Below are positions 28,347-37,073 of a DNA stretch of 64,000 bases, in pieces. The DNA comes from Chengkuizengella axinellae (GTDB lineage: Bacteria > Bacillota > Bacilli > Paenibacillales > KCTC-33759), in assembly GCF_030730905.1 (NCBI RefSeq), contig NZ_JAVAMP010000001.1:1054001-1118000 (forward strand). Reading direction: 5' to 3'. Each line of letters opens with the position of its first letter. Position 1 is the first letter of the stretch. The notes below the pieces were generated by a model. The model was not told the origin of the DNA, did not search any database, and was given only the letters and a program-made list of their open reading frames with translations. Both the position numbers and the translations under genes were made by a program.

Positions 28347-28406
28347 TTATTATTCAACTGCATAGTTGTATTAATGAACCCGAATTTCCTAGATAATCAA
28401 AAAAGA

Positions 28407-28463
28407 TTGACTTACAGAATGTGTTACACTATACTGTTGGTGTTACAGTATAGTGTAACACAT
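28407..28463 (+). promoter_or_regulatory. Promoter and perfect inverted-repeat operator of the MerR operon
   Basis: -35 TTGACT (28407-28412) and -10 TATACT (28430-28435) are 17 bases apart. A perfect 19-base inverted repeat covers the -10 region: the left arm ATGTGTTACACTATACTGT is 28419-28437 and its exact reverse complement is 28445-28463, with a 7-base centre. The arms also share a direct GTGTTACA unit. Its position predicts autorepression by the MerR-type protein. Confidence 0.8.
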
Positions 28464-28490
28464 TACCCAAAAGGTTGAAAAAGGAAGCGA

Positions 28491-28913
28491 GTGTTGAAAG
28501 TGTATACGGCAAAACAAATTACTGAAATGCTTCAGGAACAAGATTTTGATATCAACCTTCGAACGGTTAGATATTACACACAAATTGGTATTGTTCCGGC
28601 GTTAGAGCTTGTTGGGAATAAACGTGTTTATACTAACAAGCATTTAAATTATTTCCGAGCTATATTAGTTTTAGCTAAAACTGGAGAGTCCCTTGCTTCG
28701 ATTCAAAAGAAATTACAACCACTCGATATAGAGGAAATCAAAAAGATTGGTGATCAAGCTGCATTTTTTCAATCTCATAACTTCCTAGAACATGAAACAC
28801 ATCAAGTAAGTGAAGATGTTTTAATTACCTTAAGTCCTAAAATCTCTGCTGAATTAAAACAGAGAGTGATTAATTCTGTATCACAAATCATTAAAGGAGA
28901 TCAAAATAAATGA
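28491..28913 (+). CDS. MerR-family transcriptional regulator
   Basis: The first 70 residues are a MerR winged helix (YTAKQITEMLQ; LRTVRYYTQIGIVPAL; NKRVYTNKHLNYFRAI). The C-terminal part (about 75-140) is short and helical with no Cys/His effector site, so metal sensing is unlikely. The start is GTG 28491 or TTG 28494, both behind AAGGAAG. The stop overlaps the next gene (ATGA), and the strong inverted repeat upstream is its probable operator. The effector is unknown. Confidence 0.85.
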   Translation: MLKVYTAKQITEMLQEQDFDINLRTVRYYTQIGIVPALELVGNKRVYTNKHLNYFRAILVLAKTGESLASIQKKLQPLDIEEIKKIGDQAAFFQSHNFLEHETHQVSEDVLITLSPKISAELKQRVINSVSQIIKGDQNK

Positions 28914-29449
28914 TGAAACTTAAATGGGCAAAATCATTGATGGAAAATGAAGAGGGTACGAATTATCTCTGGATTCAATTTCAGAATGCTTATATTAAAA
29001 AAGAAGCCCGTTTAGCTATTCATCTTCCAGATGGCTTGCATCGTTCTCAGAATTTGAATGGGTATTTCGAAGATGAAGACGAAACAATTATAATTTATGA
29101 ATTCACAGAAACAACTGACTTAGTGGTTGAGATCTTCACAGAAGAGTTAATTCCATGTGGAGAACGAACAATCTGTGTTGAAATGAGATTTATCGACGAT
29201 AAAAATCAGCAAAGACAAATAAATGAATTCATCAAAATCCCATTAGTTAATGAGGATGAAGTAGATCTATTCAAATTGGATGAAGAAGTGGTTCGACGGG
29301 TGAAAAAATTCACTGCAGATTTTAATGAAGATAAAGAGAAGAGTGAAGAGTATGTTTTAAATCCATTAAATATAAGCCATGAACTGTCAGAATTAGAGGA
29401 AAAGTATAGAGTAGACTTCAATTTTAATGAACGGAGTGTTACCTTATGA
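28910..29449 (+). CDS. Uncharacterised protein of the MerR operon
   Basis: A 179-residue soluble acidic protein, not recognised. Residues about 15-125 alternate in a way that suggests a beta sandwich (YLWIQFQNAYIKKEARLAIHLP; ETIIIYEFTETTDLVVEIFTEE), and the C-terminal 50 residues are charged and helical. It has no signal peptide. ATG 28910 overlaps the merR stop and its own stop overlaps the next small gene, so the three genes are translationally coupled. A shared function is inferred. Confidence 0.75.
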   Translation: MMKLKWAKSLMENEEGTNYLWIQFQNAYIKKEARLAIHLPDGLHRSQNLNGYFEDEDETIIIYEFTETTDLVVEIFTEELIPCGERTICVEMRFIDDKNQQRQINEFIKIPLVNEDEVDLFKLDEEVVRRVKKFTADFNEDKEKSEEYVLNPLNISHELSELEEKYRVDFNFNERSVTL

Positions 29450-29619
29450 ATAAAGAACAAGAACATCCCCTTTTTACAGTAGAATATGAGTGTTCGTTAG
29501 GTGTAGTATATTATCGAAATGTAGTAGCAAGTGATTTTGAACAAGCTAAAACATATATCCATCAACAGCAACCAGATGTAATAATTAGAGCTGTTACTAT
29601 GATGGAAGATGAAGCATAG
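29446..29619 (+). CDS. 57-residue uncharacterised protein of the MerR operon
   Basis: ATG 29446 overlaps the preceding stop by four bases (ATGA), and the reading frame runs to TAG 29617-29619. The sequence (FTVEYECSLGVVYYRNVVAS, then FEQAKTYIHQQQPDVIIRAV) looks like a small single-domain alpha-beta protein. No family is recognised. The tight coupling with two upstream genes is the main support that it is real. Confidence 0.65.
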   Translation: MNKEQEHPLFTVEYECSLGVVYYRNVVASDFEQAKTYIHQQQPDVIIRAVTMMEDEA

Positions 29620-29632
29620 ATAGTATTGATAC

Positions 29633-30361
29633 TCAAAAACTAGTAACCTTTGCTATCAATGGTAAATGGTCAGAGGCGGATGGAAAACTGTTCATTACTT
29701 CTGTATCAATCAATTTTATTTCCGAACTAATAAATATATAATCAATTCTCGATTTTGGACGAAGGGATGGATAAGTGTTTCCTGACCCAACACCCTTAAT
29801 TTTCCAAACGTCCTGAAGTTGATTCGTTATTTTATTCCATGGTTTGGAACCTGCTTTCATATTCCAATCTCCCAAGAGTATGACCGGATATATAGCATTA
29901 CATACGTGATTGATAATATAATTCGTTTGTTTTGCATGAAAATAACGATTTAGGCTCATGTGTGTCACCATGAATTGAAACAGCTTTCCGTTTATATTTA
30001 TTGTTGTATCAAGCATTGACCTTTTTTCAACGAACCCTGGTACATAATTAAATGTATGACTTTTTTTAGTTAATATAGGGTATTTAGACAAAATTGCATT
30101 TCCATATTCCCTTGCAGTAGATGAATTTTTAGAAAGTATAGATAACGAAGGGCTATAGGCATGCTTTAACTTTAATCGATTTGCAAGCCAATAAATTTGA
30201 TTTTGAAAATGACTTCTTTTTGAAAAATGTTTATCTACCTCATTCAACCCTATAATGTCAGCCTCACTTTCTTCAATTACATTTGCTATTCTATGTAGAT
30301 CTACTTTTTTATCCATTCCTTCACCATGATGTATGTTATATGTCATGATTCTGATATTCAA
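29633..30361 (-). CDS. Endonuclease/exonuclease/phosphatase (DNase I fold) family protein
   Basis: The active-site blocks of the EEP superfamily are in order: TYNIHHGEG (residues 7-15), Glu in GLNEVD (about 41), VTHMSLN, GDWNMK (about 164) and the terminal SDHLPLIA. At 242 residues it is a minimal, cytosolic form without signal peptide. Substrates in this superfamily range from DNA to phosphoinositides and cannot be predicted here. It is convergent with the MerR operon, with only 13 bases between the stop codons. Confidence 0.85.
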   Translation of the reverse strand: MNIRIMTYNIHHGEGMDKKVDLHRIANVIEESEADIIGLNEVDKHFSKRSHFQNQIYWLANRLKLKHAYSPSLSILSKNSSTAREYGNAILSKYPILTKKSHTFNYVPGFVEKRSMLDTTININGKLFQFMVTHMSLNRYFHAKQTNYIINHVCNAIYPVILLGDWNMKAGSKPWNKITNQLQDVWKIKGVGSGNTYPSLRPKSRIDYIFISSEIKLIDTEVMNSFPSASDHLPLIAKVTSF

Positions 30362-30443
30362 AGATCAATTCCTCCTCTCAAATATTCGGTCAAGAATGAA
30401 GATTTTATCATATCTCATTTCGCTATTCGATATATTTTGTTAA

Positions 30444-30471
30444 TGGACAATTTTTCATATTTAATTATACT
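30444..30471 (+). promoter_or_regulatory. Promoter of the ABC exporter operon
   Basis: TGGACA (30444-30449), a 16-base spacer and TATACT (30466-30471), 40 bases before the first ABC gene. Confidence 0.6.
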
Positions 30472-30510
30472 AAACATATTACTATTTAAAATAGAAGGAG
30501 GGCCTTCTTC

Positions 30511-32232
30511 ATGTTCAAAATGCTTTCCTTTATAAAGCCATACCGAATACATGCTAGTATTGCATGGATGTTTATGTTGATTGAATTATTACTGGAATTA
30601 ATGCTTCCTTTTATTATCGCAAAAATGATTGATGATGGAATCCAAGAGTTAAAACTGGACGTGGTAATACACTGGGGGCTTGTTTTGGTTGCAGCCTCCA
30701 TTGTAGTGTTTCTTTCAGGCATTATTAATACATTTTATGCTGCATATACAAGTCAAAATGTAGGATATGATATAAGAGAAAAATTATATAGCCAAATTCA
30801 ATCTTTTTCACTATCTACTTTGACACGGTTTCAAACTTCAAGTCTAGTGACTCGTTTAACAAATGATGTTGCGCAGCTTCAACAGACGATATTTATGGGG
30901 TTACGTATTATGATGAAAGCTCCTTTGTTAATAGCCGGGGCAATCATAATGTCTTTCATTGTAAATGCTCGGTTGGCTATGTTTTTTATTATAGTAGTTC
31001 CATTACTCCTTTTTTTCTTAGTTTGGATATTTAAGAAAGCAGGAACTGCATTTGTTTCAGTTCAAAGAAGATTAGACCAAATTAACAGGATTATGAGAGA
31101 GAATCTAGGTGCGATCCGACTCATTAAAGTATTTTCACGAAAACAATATGAAATTAAGCGATTTAATAAGGAGAGTGTATCACTGCAGAAACAAACCATT
31201 TCAGCATTTCGCCTTATTGAAACCTCAACACCGATCACAATGTTAATCATGAATTTCATCATTATGACTTTTCTCTGGTTTGGCAGCATTCAAGTTCAAA
31301 CTAATACCGCAACGGCAGGTGAAATTGTTGCATTAATTAATTATACTACGCGAATCATTAGTTTTTTATCTATCTTTTCTATGATGATTATGATATTTTC
31401 AAGAGCAAAAGCTTCTGCAGGACGTATCCATGAGGTGATGGAGACAAAATCTGATGACTTGAACATGAATGTATCATTTAAGAAAAATAGGGATGTTATA
31501 AATCATGGTCACATTTCGTTTCATCATGTTTCGTTTCAATATCCAGATGCTCAAGAATTCGCTCTGAAAAATGTTTCTTTTGAAGTGAAATCAGGGGAAA
31601 CGCTGGCGATTGTAGGAGAAACAGGATCAGGAAAATCTACCATCGTTCAATTAATTGCACGTCTATATGATTGTTCTGAAGGAAATCTATGCATAGATGG
31701 TATGAATATTGAGGATTTTGCAGTCAAAAGTTTAAGGGATGATATTGGTTTTGTTCTACAGGAATCTCATTTATTCACAGGCACAATTAAAGATAATATA
31801 AAATGGGGTAACAAATTGGCAGCAGAAGAAGAGGTGATTGAAGCGGCAAAATCATCCCAGATCCATCATAATATTTTAAAATTCAAGAATCAATATGACA
31901 CTCTAATTGGTCAAAAAGGAGTGAATCTATCTGGGGGTCAAAAGCAACGTTTGGCTATTGCCAGAGCATTGGTGAGGAAACCCAAAATTTTGTTATTAGA
32001 TGATTGTACAAGTGCATTGGATGTAAAAACAGAGGCTAAATTATTGCAGTCCATAAAACCTATGAAATGTACTACAATCATGATTACTCAAAAAATCAGT
32101 ACGGCAATGAATGCAGATCAAATATTAGTGATGAATAAAGGTGAGGTTGTAGGTTGTGGGAATCATGAAGAATTAATACACAATTGTTATTTGTACAGAC
32201 AAATCTATGAAACTCAATATGGAAAGGAATAA
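30511..32232 (+). CDS. ABC exporter half-transporter with degenerate nucleotide site
   Basis: Six membrane helices (residues about 15-300) are followed by a nucleotide-binding domain with Walker A GETGSGKST (about 369-377), signature LSGGQKQR and Walker B ILLLDDCTSALD. The catalytic Glu after Walker B is Asp, and the switch His is replaced (ITQKIS instead of IAHR). These are the usual changes of the non-catalytic half of heterodimeric multidrug exporters (BmrC/D, LmrC/D type). It is 573 residues with ATG 30511 behind GAAGGAGGG. Its partner follows six bases later. Confidence 0.92.
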   Translation: MFKMLSFIKPYRIHASIAWMFMLIELLLELMLPFIIAKMIDDGIQELKLDVVIHWGLVLVAASIVVFLSGIINTFYAAYTSQNVGYDIREKLYSQIQSFSLSTLTRFQTSSLVTRLTNDVAQLQQTIFMGLRIMMKAPLLIAGAIIMSFIVNARLAMFFIIVVPLLLFFLVWIFKKAGTAFVSVQRRLDQINRIMRENLGAIRLIKVFSRKQYEIKRFNKESVSLQKQTISAFRLIETSTPITMLIMNFIIMTFLWFGSIQVQTNTATAGEIVALINYTTRIISFLSIFSMMIMIFSRAKASAGRIHEVMETKSDDLNMNVSFKKNRDVINHGHISFHHVSFQYPDAQEFALKNVSFEVKSGETLAIVGETGSGKSTIVQLIARLYDCSEGNLCIDGMNIEDFAVKSLRDDIGFVLQESHLFTGTIKDNIKWGNKLAAEEEVIEAAKSSQIHHNILKFKNQYDTLIGQKGVNLSGGQKQRLAIARALVRKPKILLLDDCTSALDVKTEAKLLQSIKPMKCTTIMITQKISTAMNADQILVMNKGEVVGCGNHEELIHNCYLYRQIYETQYGKE

Positions 32233-32238
32233 AGCCTA

Positions 32239-34089
32239 ATGCTCAAAGAGATATTAAAACCTTTTCAAATGCCAAGTCAAATATTAAAAGAAAATCCTAT
32301 TGATAATACAAATAGAAAGAATATTGCAAAGAACAAACAAAGAGTTAAAAATTTGAATGGTACACTTCTAAAACTTTGGTTCATCATGTCGGAGTGGAAA
32401 AAACAAGTGTTTTTTGTCCTAGTAATGGTCCTAATAAGCTCTGGTTTAGGATTGCTTGGACCTCTTTGCGTAGGTTTTGGAATTGATAATTACATTGTGG
32501 CTTCAAATCAAAAGGGGTTAATTACACTATTGTTTTCTTTGGCAATCATTTATATTTTACATTCTATATCTGTTTGGCTGCAAAATGTACTGATGATACA
32601 AATTTCTCAAAATACAATATATAAATTAAGATCAAAGCTTTTTGAACATATTCATCTGCTTCCGTTATCTTTTTTTGACAAGAGGCAACATGGAGAGTTA
32701 ATGAGTCGGCTTTCCAATGATATCGAAAATGTCAGCAATACATTAAATAGTTCAATTATACAAATTTTTTCTAGTGTACTCACATTAATTGGAACAGTAT
32801 CCATTATGCTTTGGTTAAGTCCACTACTAACTTTGCTAACCTTCTGTGTAGTTCCCTTTCTTTATTTCGGAATTAAATTCATTACTAAATATACGGCTAA
32901 ACTTTATAAACAACAGCAGTATAAAATGGGGTTATTAAATGGATTTGCAGAAGAAACTTTGTCAGGACAACAAATCATAAAAGTATTTTCACAGGAAGAA
33001 AAGGTAATTTCAGAATTTAAAATAAAGAATGAAGCTATATGTGAAGTAGGATTTTGGGCACAGACTATTGCTGGATTTATTCCAAAGTTAATGAATGTAT
33101 TAAATTTTCTAAGTTATACTTTTATCGCTTGTATTGGAGGTGTTTTAATATTATATGAACAAGGTGGGGTAACGATAGGTGTGATTTTAATCTTTTTAGA
33201 ATACTCACGACAATTTACTCGACCTTTAAATGAGCTAGCGAATCAGTGGAATTCTCTTTTATCCGCAATAGCTGGTGCAGAAAGAGTATTTGAAATCATA
33301 GACGAAAAAACAGAACGTCAAGATAAAGGAAGTAGCACTGAATTAACTTCAATGCAAGGTGAAGTTATTTTCTCAGATGTGTCTTTTTCATACGATCAGG
33401 AACACGGAGAAGTTATAAAACATATCAGTTTTCTTGCAAATCCAGGGGAGACAATTGCTATTGTAGGTCCTACAGGTGCAGGCAAGACAACCATTATTAA
33501 TTTAATATCTTGTTTTTATGATCTGTTTGAAGGAGATATTTTGATAGATGGACATCGGATGGTGGATTTAAAACGTAGTAGTATAAGAAGACATATGGCC
33601 TTTGTTTTACAAGATTCCTATCTCTTTGAGGGTAGTATAAAAGAGAATATTCGGTATAGTCGTTTAAATGCTAGTGATGGGGAAGTAATCGAGGCTGCTA
33701 AATTGGCAGGGGCACACTCTTTTATTGAGGATTTATCGGAAGGTTATGAAACAAAACTTAAGCAGGATGGGAGTGGAATTAGTCAGGGACAAAAACAGCT
33801 TCTTGCGATAGCCAGAGCTATACTGGCTAATCCATCTATTCTAATTCTTGATGAAGCTACCAGCAGTATTGATACAGTGACAGAAATGACAATACAAAAA
33901 TCAATAAAGAAACTGATGAACGGTAGAACAAGTTTTGTGATTGCGCATCGTTTAAATACGATTCAAAATGCAGATAAAATTCTTGTATTAAAGGAAGGGA
34001 AATTAATACAGCAAGGTTCACATGACCAACTTATTAAAGTAGATGGTTTTTACCGAGAGTTATATGAGAGTCAATTTTCTTATTCATAA
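32239..34089 (+). CDS. ABC exporter half-transporter, catalytic partner
   Basis: This 616-residue subunit has an N-terminal cytosolic extension of about 50 residues, six membrane helices and a nucleotide-binding domain with Walker A GPTGAGKTT (about 409-417), Walker B ILILDEATSSID with the catalytic Glu, and the switch His in FVIAHRLNT. Its own signature is altered (ISQGQKQ), so one composite ATP site is canonical and the other doubly degenerate. The substrate is unknown; this class often exports drugs or lipids. Confidence 0.92.
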   Translation: MLKEILKPFQMPSQILKENPIDNTNRKNIAKNKQRVKNLNGTLLKLWFIMSEWKKQVFFVLVMVLISSGLGLLGPLCVGFGIDNYIVASNQKGLITLLFSLAIIYILHSISVWLQNVLMIQISQNTIYKLRSKLFEHIHLLPLSFFDKRQHGELMSRLSNDIENVSNTLNSSIIQIFSSVLTLIGTVSIMLWLSPLLTLLTFCVVPFLYFGIKFITKYTAKLYKQQQYKMGLLNGFAEETLSGQQIIKVFSQEEKVISEFKIKNEAICEVGFWAQTIAGFIPKLMNVLNFLSYTFIACIGGVLILYEQGGVTIGVILIFLEYSRQFTRPLNELANQWNSLLSAIAGAERVFEIIDEKTERQDKGSSTELTSMQGEVIFSDVSFSYDQEHGEVIKHISFLANPGETIAIVGPTGAGKTTIINLISCFYDLFEGDILIDGHRMVDLKRSSIRRHMAFVLQDSYLFEGSIKENIRYSRLNASDGEVIEAAKLAGAHSFIEDLSEGYETKLKQDGSGISQGQKQLLAIARAILANPSILILDEATSSIDTVTEMTIQKSIKKLMNGRTSFVIAHRLNTIQNADKILVLKEGKLIQQGSHDQLIKVDGFYRELYESQFSYS

Positions 34090-34649
34090 AAAATATGACA
34101 TAAATAAGACATTTATTGTGAATTGGGGGTATGGAGTAGCCTTGGCATTGCATATGTTAAATATAGGTACATAAAATGAATTCTTTTTTTTTCTAGGGTT
34201 TGTTGTAATTGTGCTTGGGAAACTTTGAGTAAAAAAGGAAAGGTAGAACGAGAGGAGGGATTTAAAAGATGAATTAAATATATAAAATAAAAAAAGAAGG
34301 GTAAAACGACTAGAAAACGACATTATTTAATTGGTTATAATACAATATGTTCTTAGATGATAGGAAACCTGAATCATTTACCTGTATCATGATCCCTCAA
34401 TACATGTAATTACTGTAGTTCCTCGATAGTTAATCATTATTATTTATATTTCATTCCTTAGCATTGTAATAGAACTCTATTCTATGTTTAACTGTGTTCT
34501 AATTTAAAATATATGAAGTAAATTTGCACATTTTTGAAATGGATTTCAATGAAAAAGCGTATTTAAGAACACATAATGTAAACCCTTCTTGGTAATTGGT
34601 TTTTCACCTGTTAATGAGGTAGATATGAAAATACTTAGGAGGAAAATTT
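34090..34649 (+). other. 560-base non-coding interval
   Basis: No intact gene is visible. Around 34100-34250 two frames carry short hydrophobic stretches (TFIVNWGYGVALALHM and LGFVVIVLGKL) that could be remains of a tiny membrane protein, but no ribosome-binding site or continuous frame supports a gene. A cre-like palindrome lies at 34534-34549. No terminator for the ABC operon was recognised. Confidence 0.5.
34534..34549 (+). promoter_or_regulatory. Possible catabolite-response element (cre-like)
   Basis: TTGAAATGGATTTCAA is a perfect 7-base-arm palindrome and matches the CcpA site TGWNANCGNTNWCA except that the central C is G. It lies about 100 bases before a secreted glucanase gene, where carbon repression would make sense. 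Confidence 0.4.
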
Positions 34650-36776
34650 ATGGTCAAGAAAATGTTAGCGGTTTCAATAATATTATCATTAGTTATCACT
34701 TCTTTAATTACAGGTAGTATAGCTAATGCAGCTGATTATACTGTGGAATTCCATACATTGGATGAAAGTTCTTCACAGGTTACATTTACATCTAATGTGA
34801 ACACAAGCTGGGTGGATATTCATTATTCTATTAATTCAGGTACTGAGTTAAATGAAAGAATGAATCAAAACGGAAGTGCATTTACTCTTGATTTAAACAA
34901 TCTGAATGAAGGAGATTTAATAAGTTATTGGTTTACTTATAATGATGGAGACCCAGCTTATAATACCCCAACATTCACTGATACTCATAACTCAACCGAT
35001 CCCACCGATCCCACTGACCCTACAGATCCTACAGATCCCACCGATCCCACTGATCCAACAGACCCTACAGATCCAGAACCGAATCCTGTCGATCCACTTG
35101 TAATAGATGATTATAATCAATCATCGCAATGGAATACTAGTCAGAATGATTTAGGTCAATCAATTATTAGAAATGGAGGGACCTACAATCTCGAAGGAAA
35201 TGTAAATCTATATTTCTTTTTTAATGGTGGGGCCTCTGGGGAGTCTTTTGATAATTATATCAATAGAGACATATCTGACTATGATACTTTGGAGCTTGTA
35301 ATAAAAGGTGGATCTGGCGGTGAAGAAGAAGATATCAACCTTATATTAAATGATGGATCAAATCACTTATTGCCATTAGCTGATTATGGTACATTAACCA
35401 CAGACTACAGTTCAATTCAAGTTCCATTAGCTGATTTTCAATCAAATCTTACGATAACTGAATATTTACGTTTTGAAGGAATTGGAACTGCTAAAATTGT
35501 TCGTATTGATGAAATTGTACTTAAGTCTACAGGTATATCTCCTACCGATCCGACGGACCCAACCGATCCCACAGACCCGACAGATCCAACGGATCCTACA
35601 GACCCAACCGATCCAACGGATCCTACAGACCCAACCGATCCAACGGATCCAGGCCCAGCACCACCTTTCCCAGTTGGAGATGGAGTGATGACATTCCAAC
35701 TTCAAAATGGAACGATAGGTCAATATTCAGATGATGAAATTTATTGGTCTATTTTAGGATACAACAAAGCTACAGGACAGCTTAGTTATGTAGATCCAAA
35801 TGGGAATTTAATTCCAAGTTCAGTCAGTGATAATGATGCTCCTGGACATTTAACTAAAAATGGAGAAAATTATTCAAATTATTTCTATAAAATGAGTGAA
35901 GTGGATTGGGTTTCTATGCCTGAGATTGATTCTGGGAGAATGTTTATTAGTTTAGGAACTCCATTGTACATTAAAATAAACTTAGCTGCCGATGGTAGAG
36001 TAGGATTTGCAGGACCAGATCTAAATAATCCAACCGATCCGAATCAGGATGTTTATTTTGAGTGGGTGGAGTTTACGATTGATGAGTGGGGGTATCACGG
36101 AAATTCAACGAGAGTCGATCAATTTAGTTTTCCAATTACTACAAGATTGATTGGATCAGATGATTATGACAGAATTGTAGGTGAAACTTATTCAAGAGAT
36201 GAATTAATTGCAGCTTATAGCAGTGAAGTGCCTGAAGAATTTAGAACTTTAGTTCAAGAGCCTTATCGAATTGTTGCACCTGGTAAAGGAGAGTTTAGAC
36301 CAGAAGGAATTTACGGTAACTATTTCGATAACTATGTAAATGAAGTATGGGATTTTTATAGAACAAATGAATTAACATTTACAGCAGAAGCGGGAACGTT
36401 TAGCGGTCATGTGGTAGGAGAGAATTTTGTGTTTTCAAAAGATGGAGGCCCCTATAATTTAAATATTCAGGGCAAACCTACTACCCTCCAAGTATTTGAA
36501 TGTTCAGGACCAATGGATACTGGGAGTCCAGATGAAAAGGTAGTAGAAGCGCAAATTTGTGCAGCATTAAATAGAGGGATGATGTATGATCCTGCAAATT
36601 GGAGTAATGCTAATTTCTTTTACAAAAATGATACGGCTAATTTCTATGCAAAATTCTGGCATGACTATAGTATTGATGGATTAGCTTATGGTTTTGCCTA
36701 TGATGATGTGAGAAACTTTAGTACTTTGTTAGAACATCCAGATCCAGATGTTTTGTTTATAAACGTTGGTTGGTAA
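34650..36776 (+). CDS. Secreted beta-1,3-glucanase, GH64 family, with two carbohydrate-binding modules
   Basis: A signal peptide (cleavage near SIANA-AD, residue 27) starts a 708-residue enzyme. Residues about 29-108 resemble CBM56, a beta-1,3-glucan-binding module. A nine-unit Thr-Asp-Pro linker leads to a second beta-sandwich module (about 150-292, CBM-like), then a twelve-unit TDP linker, then the GH64 catalytic domain (about 345-708). The expected catalytic pair is visible as Glu in EWVEFTID and Asp in TRVDQFSFP. GH64 enzymes release laminaripentaose from curdlan, laminarin or fungal walls. ATG 34650 follows TAGGAGGA. Confidence 0.9.
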   Translation: MVKKMLAVSIILSLVITSLITGSIANAADYTVEFHTLDESSSQVTFTSNVNTSWVDIHYSINSGTELNERMNQNGSAFTLDLNNLNEGDLISYWFTYNDGDPAYNTPTFTDTHNSTDPTDPTDPTDPTDPTDPTDPTDPTDPEPNPVDPLVIDDYNQSSQWNTSQNDLGQSIIRNGGTYNLEGNVNLYFFFNGGASGESFDNYINRDISDYDTLELVIKGGSGGEEEDINLILNDGSNHLLPLADYGTLTTDYSSIQVPLADFQSNLTITEYLRFEGIGTAKIVRIDEIVLKSTGISPTDPTDPTDPTDPTDPTDPTDPTDPTDPTDPTDPTDPGPAPPFPVGDGVMTFQLQNGTIGQYSDDEIYWSILGYNKATGQLSYVDPNGNLIPSSVSDNDAPGHLTKNGENYSNYFYKMSEVDWVSMPEIDSGRMFISLGTPLYIKINLAADGRVGFAGPDLNNPTDPNQDVYFEWVEFTIDEWGYHGNSTRVDQFSFPITTRLIGSDDYDRIVGETYSRDELIAAYSSEVPEEFRTLVQEPYRIVAPGKGEFRPEGIYGNYFDNYVNEVWDFYRTNELTFTAEAGTFSGHVVGENFVFSKDGGPYNLNIQGKPTTLQVFECSGPMDTGSPDEKVVEAQICAALNRGMMYDPANWSNANFFYKNDTANFYAKFWHDYSIDGLAYGFAYDDVRNFSTLLEHPDPDVLFINVGW
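34995..35075 (+). repeat. Nine tandem TDP codon repeats (linker 1)
   Basis: Nine copies of a 9-base ACN-GAY-CCN unit encode (Thr-Asp-Pro)9 between the CBM56-like and middle modules of the glucanase. Synonymous variation shows it is not a brand-new expansion. Confidence 0.9.
35544..35651 (+). repeat. Twelve tandem TDP codon repeats (linker 2)
   Basis: Twelve 9-base units encode (Thr-Asp-Pro)12 before the GH64 domain. A higher-order 27-base pattern in the second half (ACGGATCCTACAGACCCA recurring) suggests recent slippage or unequal exchange. Confidence 0.9.
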
Positions 36777-36810
36777 TGACTTTTAATCATATTTATGAAT
36801 GGAAAAATGG

Positions 36811-36839
36811 TTGTTATCTATATTTAAATACGATATAAT
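36811..36839 (+). promoter_or_regulatory. Promoter of the T-box leader
   Basis: -35 TTGTTA (36811-36816), a 17-base spacer and perfect -10 TATAAT (36834-36839). Confidence 0.75.
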
Positions 36840-36850
36840 ACTTAAAATTA

Positions 36851-37037
36851 TTGATAAACTGCCTATGAAGAGATTCCAACTCGGAGGCGTTTTCGTCAAG
36901 GGACCACTTTATCCCCTAAGTTAACCGGCACCGCCCGTTATCGCGGAACCAAAGAGGATCAAACCATTTTTGTTTGATCAAGTTGGGTGGCACCGCGAGT
37001 AAAGCGCTCCTCGTCCCATAAGGATGAGGGCGCTTTT
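36851..37037 (+). ncRNA. T-box leader (tRNA-sensing riboswitch) of serS
   Basis: The conserved T-box AGTTGGGTGGCACCGCG is at 36981-36997, preceded by a Stem III hairpin (GATCAAAC / GTTTGATC, 36958-36979) and the usual ACCGGCACCGCCCGTTATCGCGG Stem II region in pieces. Uncharged tRNA bound to the leader should favour an antiterminator. Stem I appears short: TTGA 36851-36854 and GCCT 36861-36864 pair with TCAA 36896-36899 and AGGC 36885-36888, closing a small loop containing TCC (36875-36877), a serine codon and probable specifier. The downstream gene is a seryl-tRNA synthetase. Confidence 0.88.
37002..37037 (+). terminator. T-box leader terminator
   Basis: AAGCGC-CCTCGTCC-type stem with GGATGAGGGCGCTT (one bulge), ending in six T. 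It is the conditional terminator of the leader. Confidence 0.85.
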
Positions 37038-37073
37038 TTGCATTTTTTACATTGAAAAGGGAGTGTGGTTAAC

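Noticed and set aside
34995-35651. Tandem repeats that could be mistaken for a CRISPR or satellite array
   Set aside because: They are in-frame 9-base codon repeats encoding Thr-Asp-Pro linkers, with no spacers.
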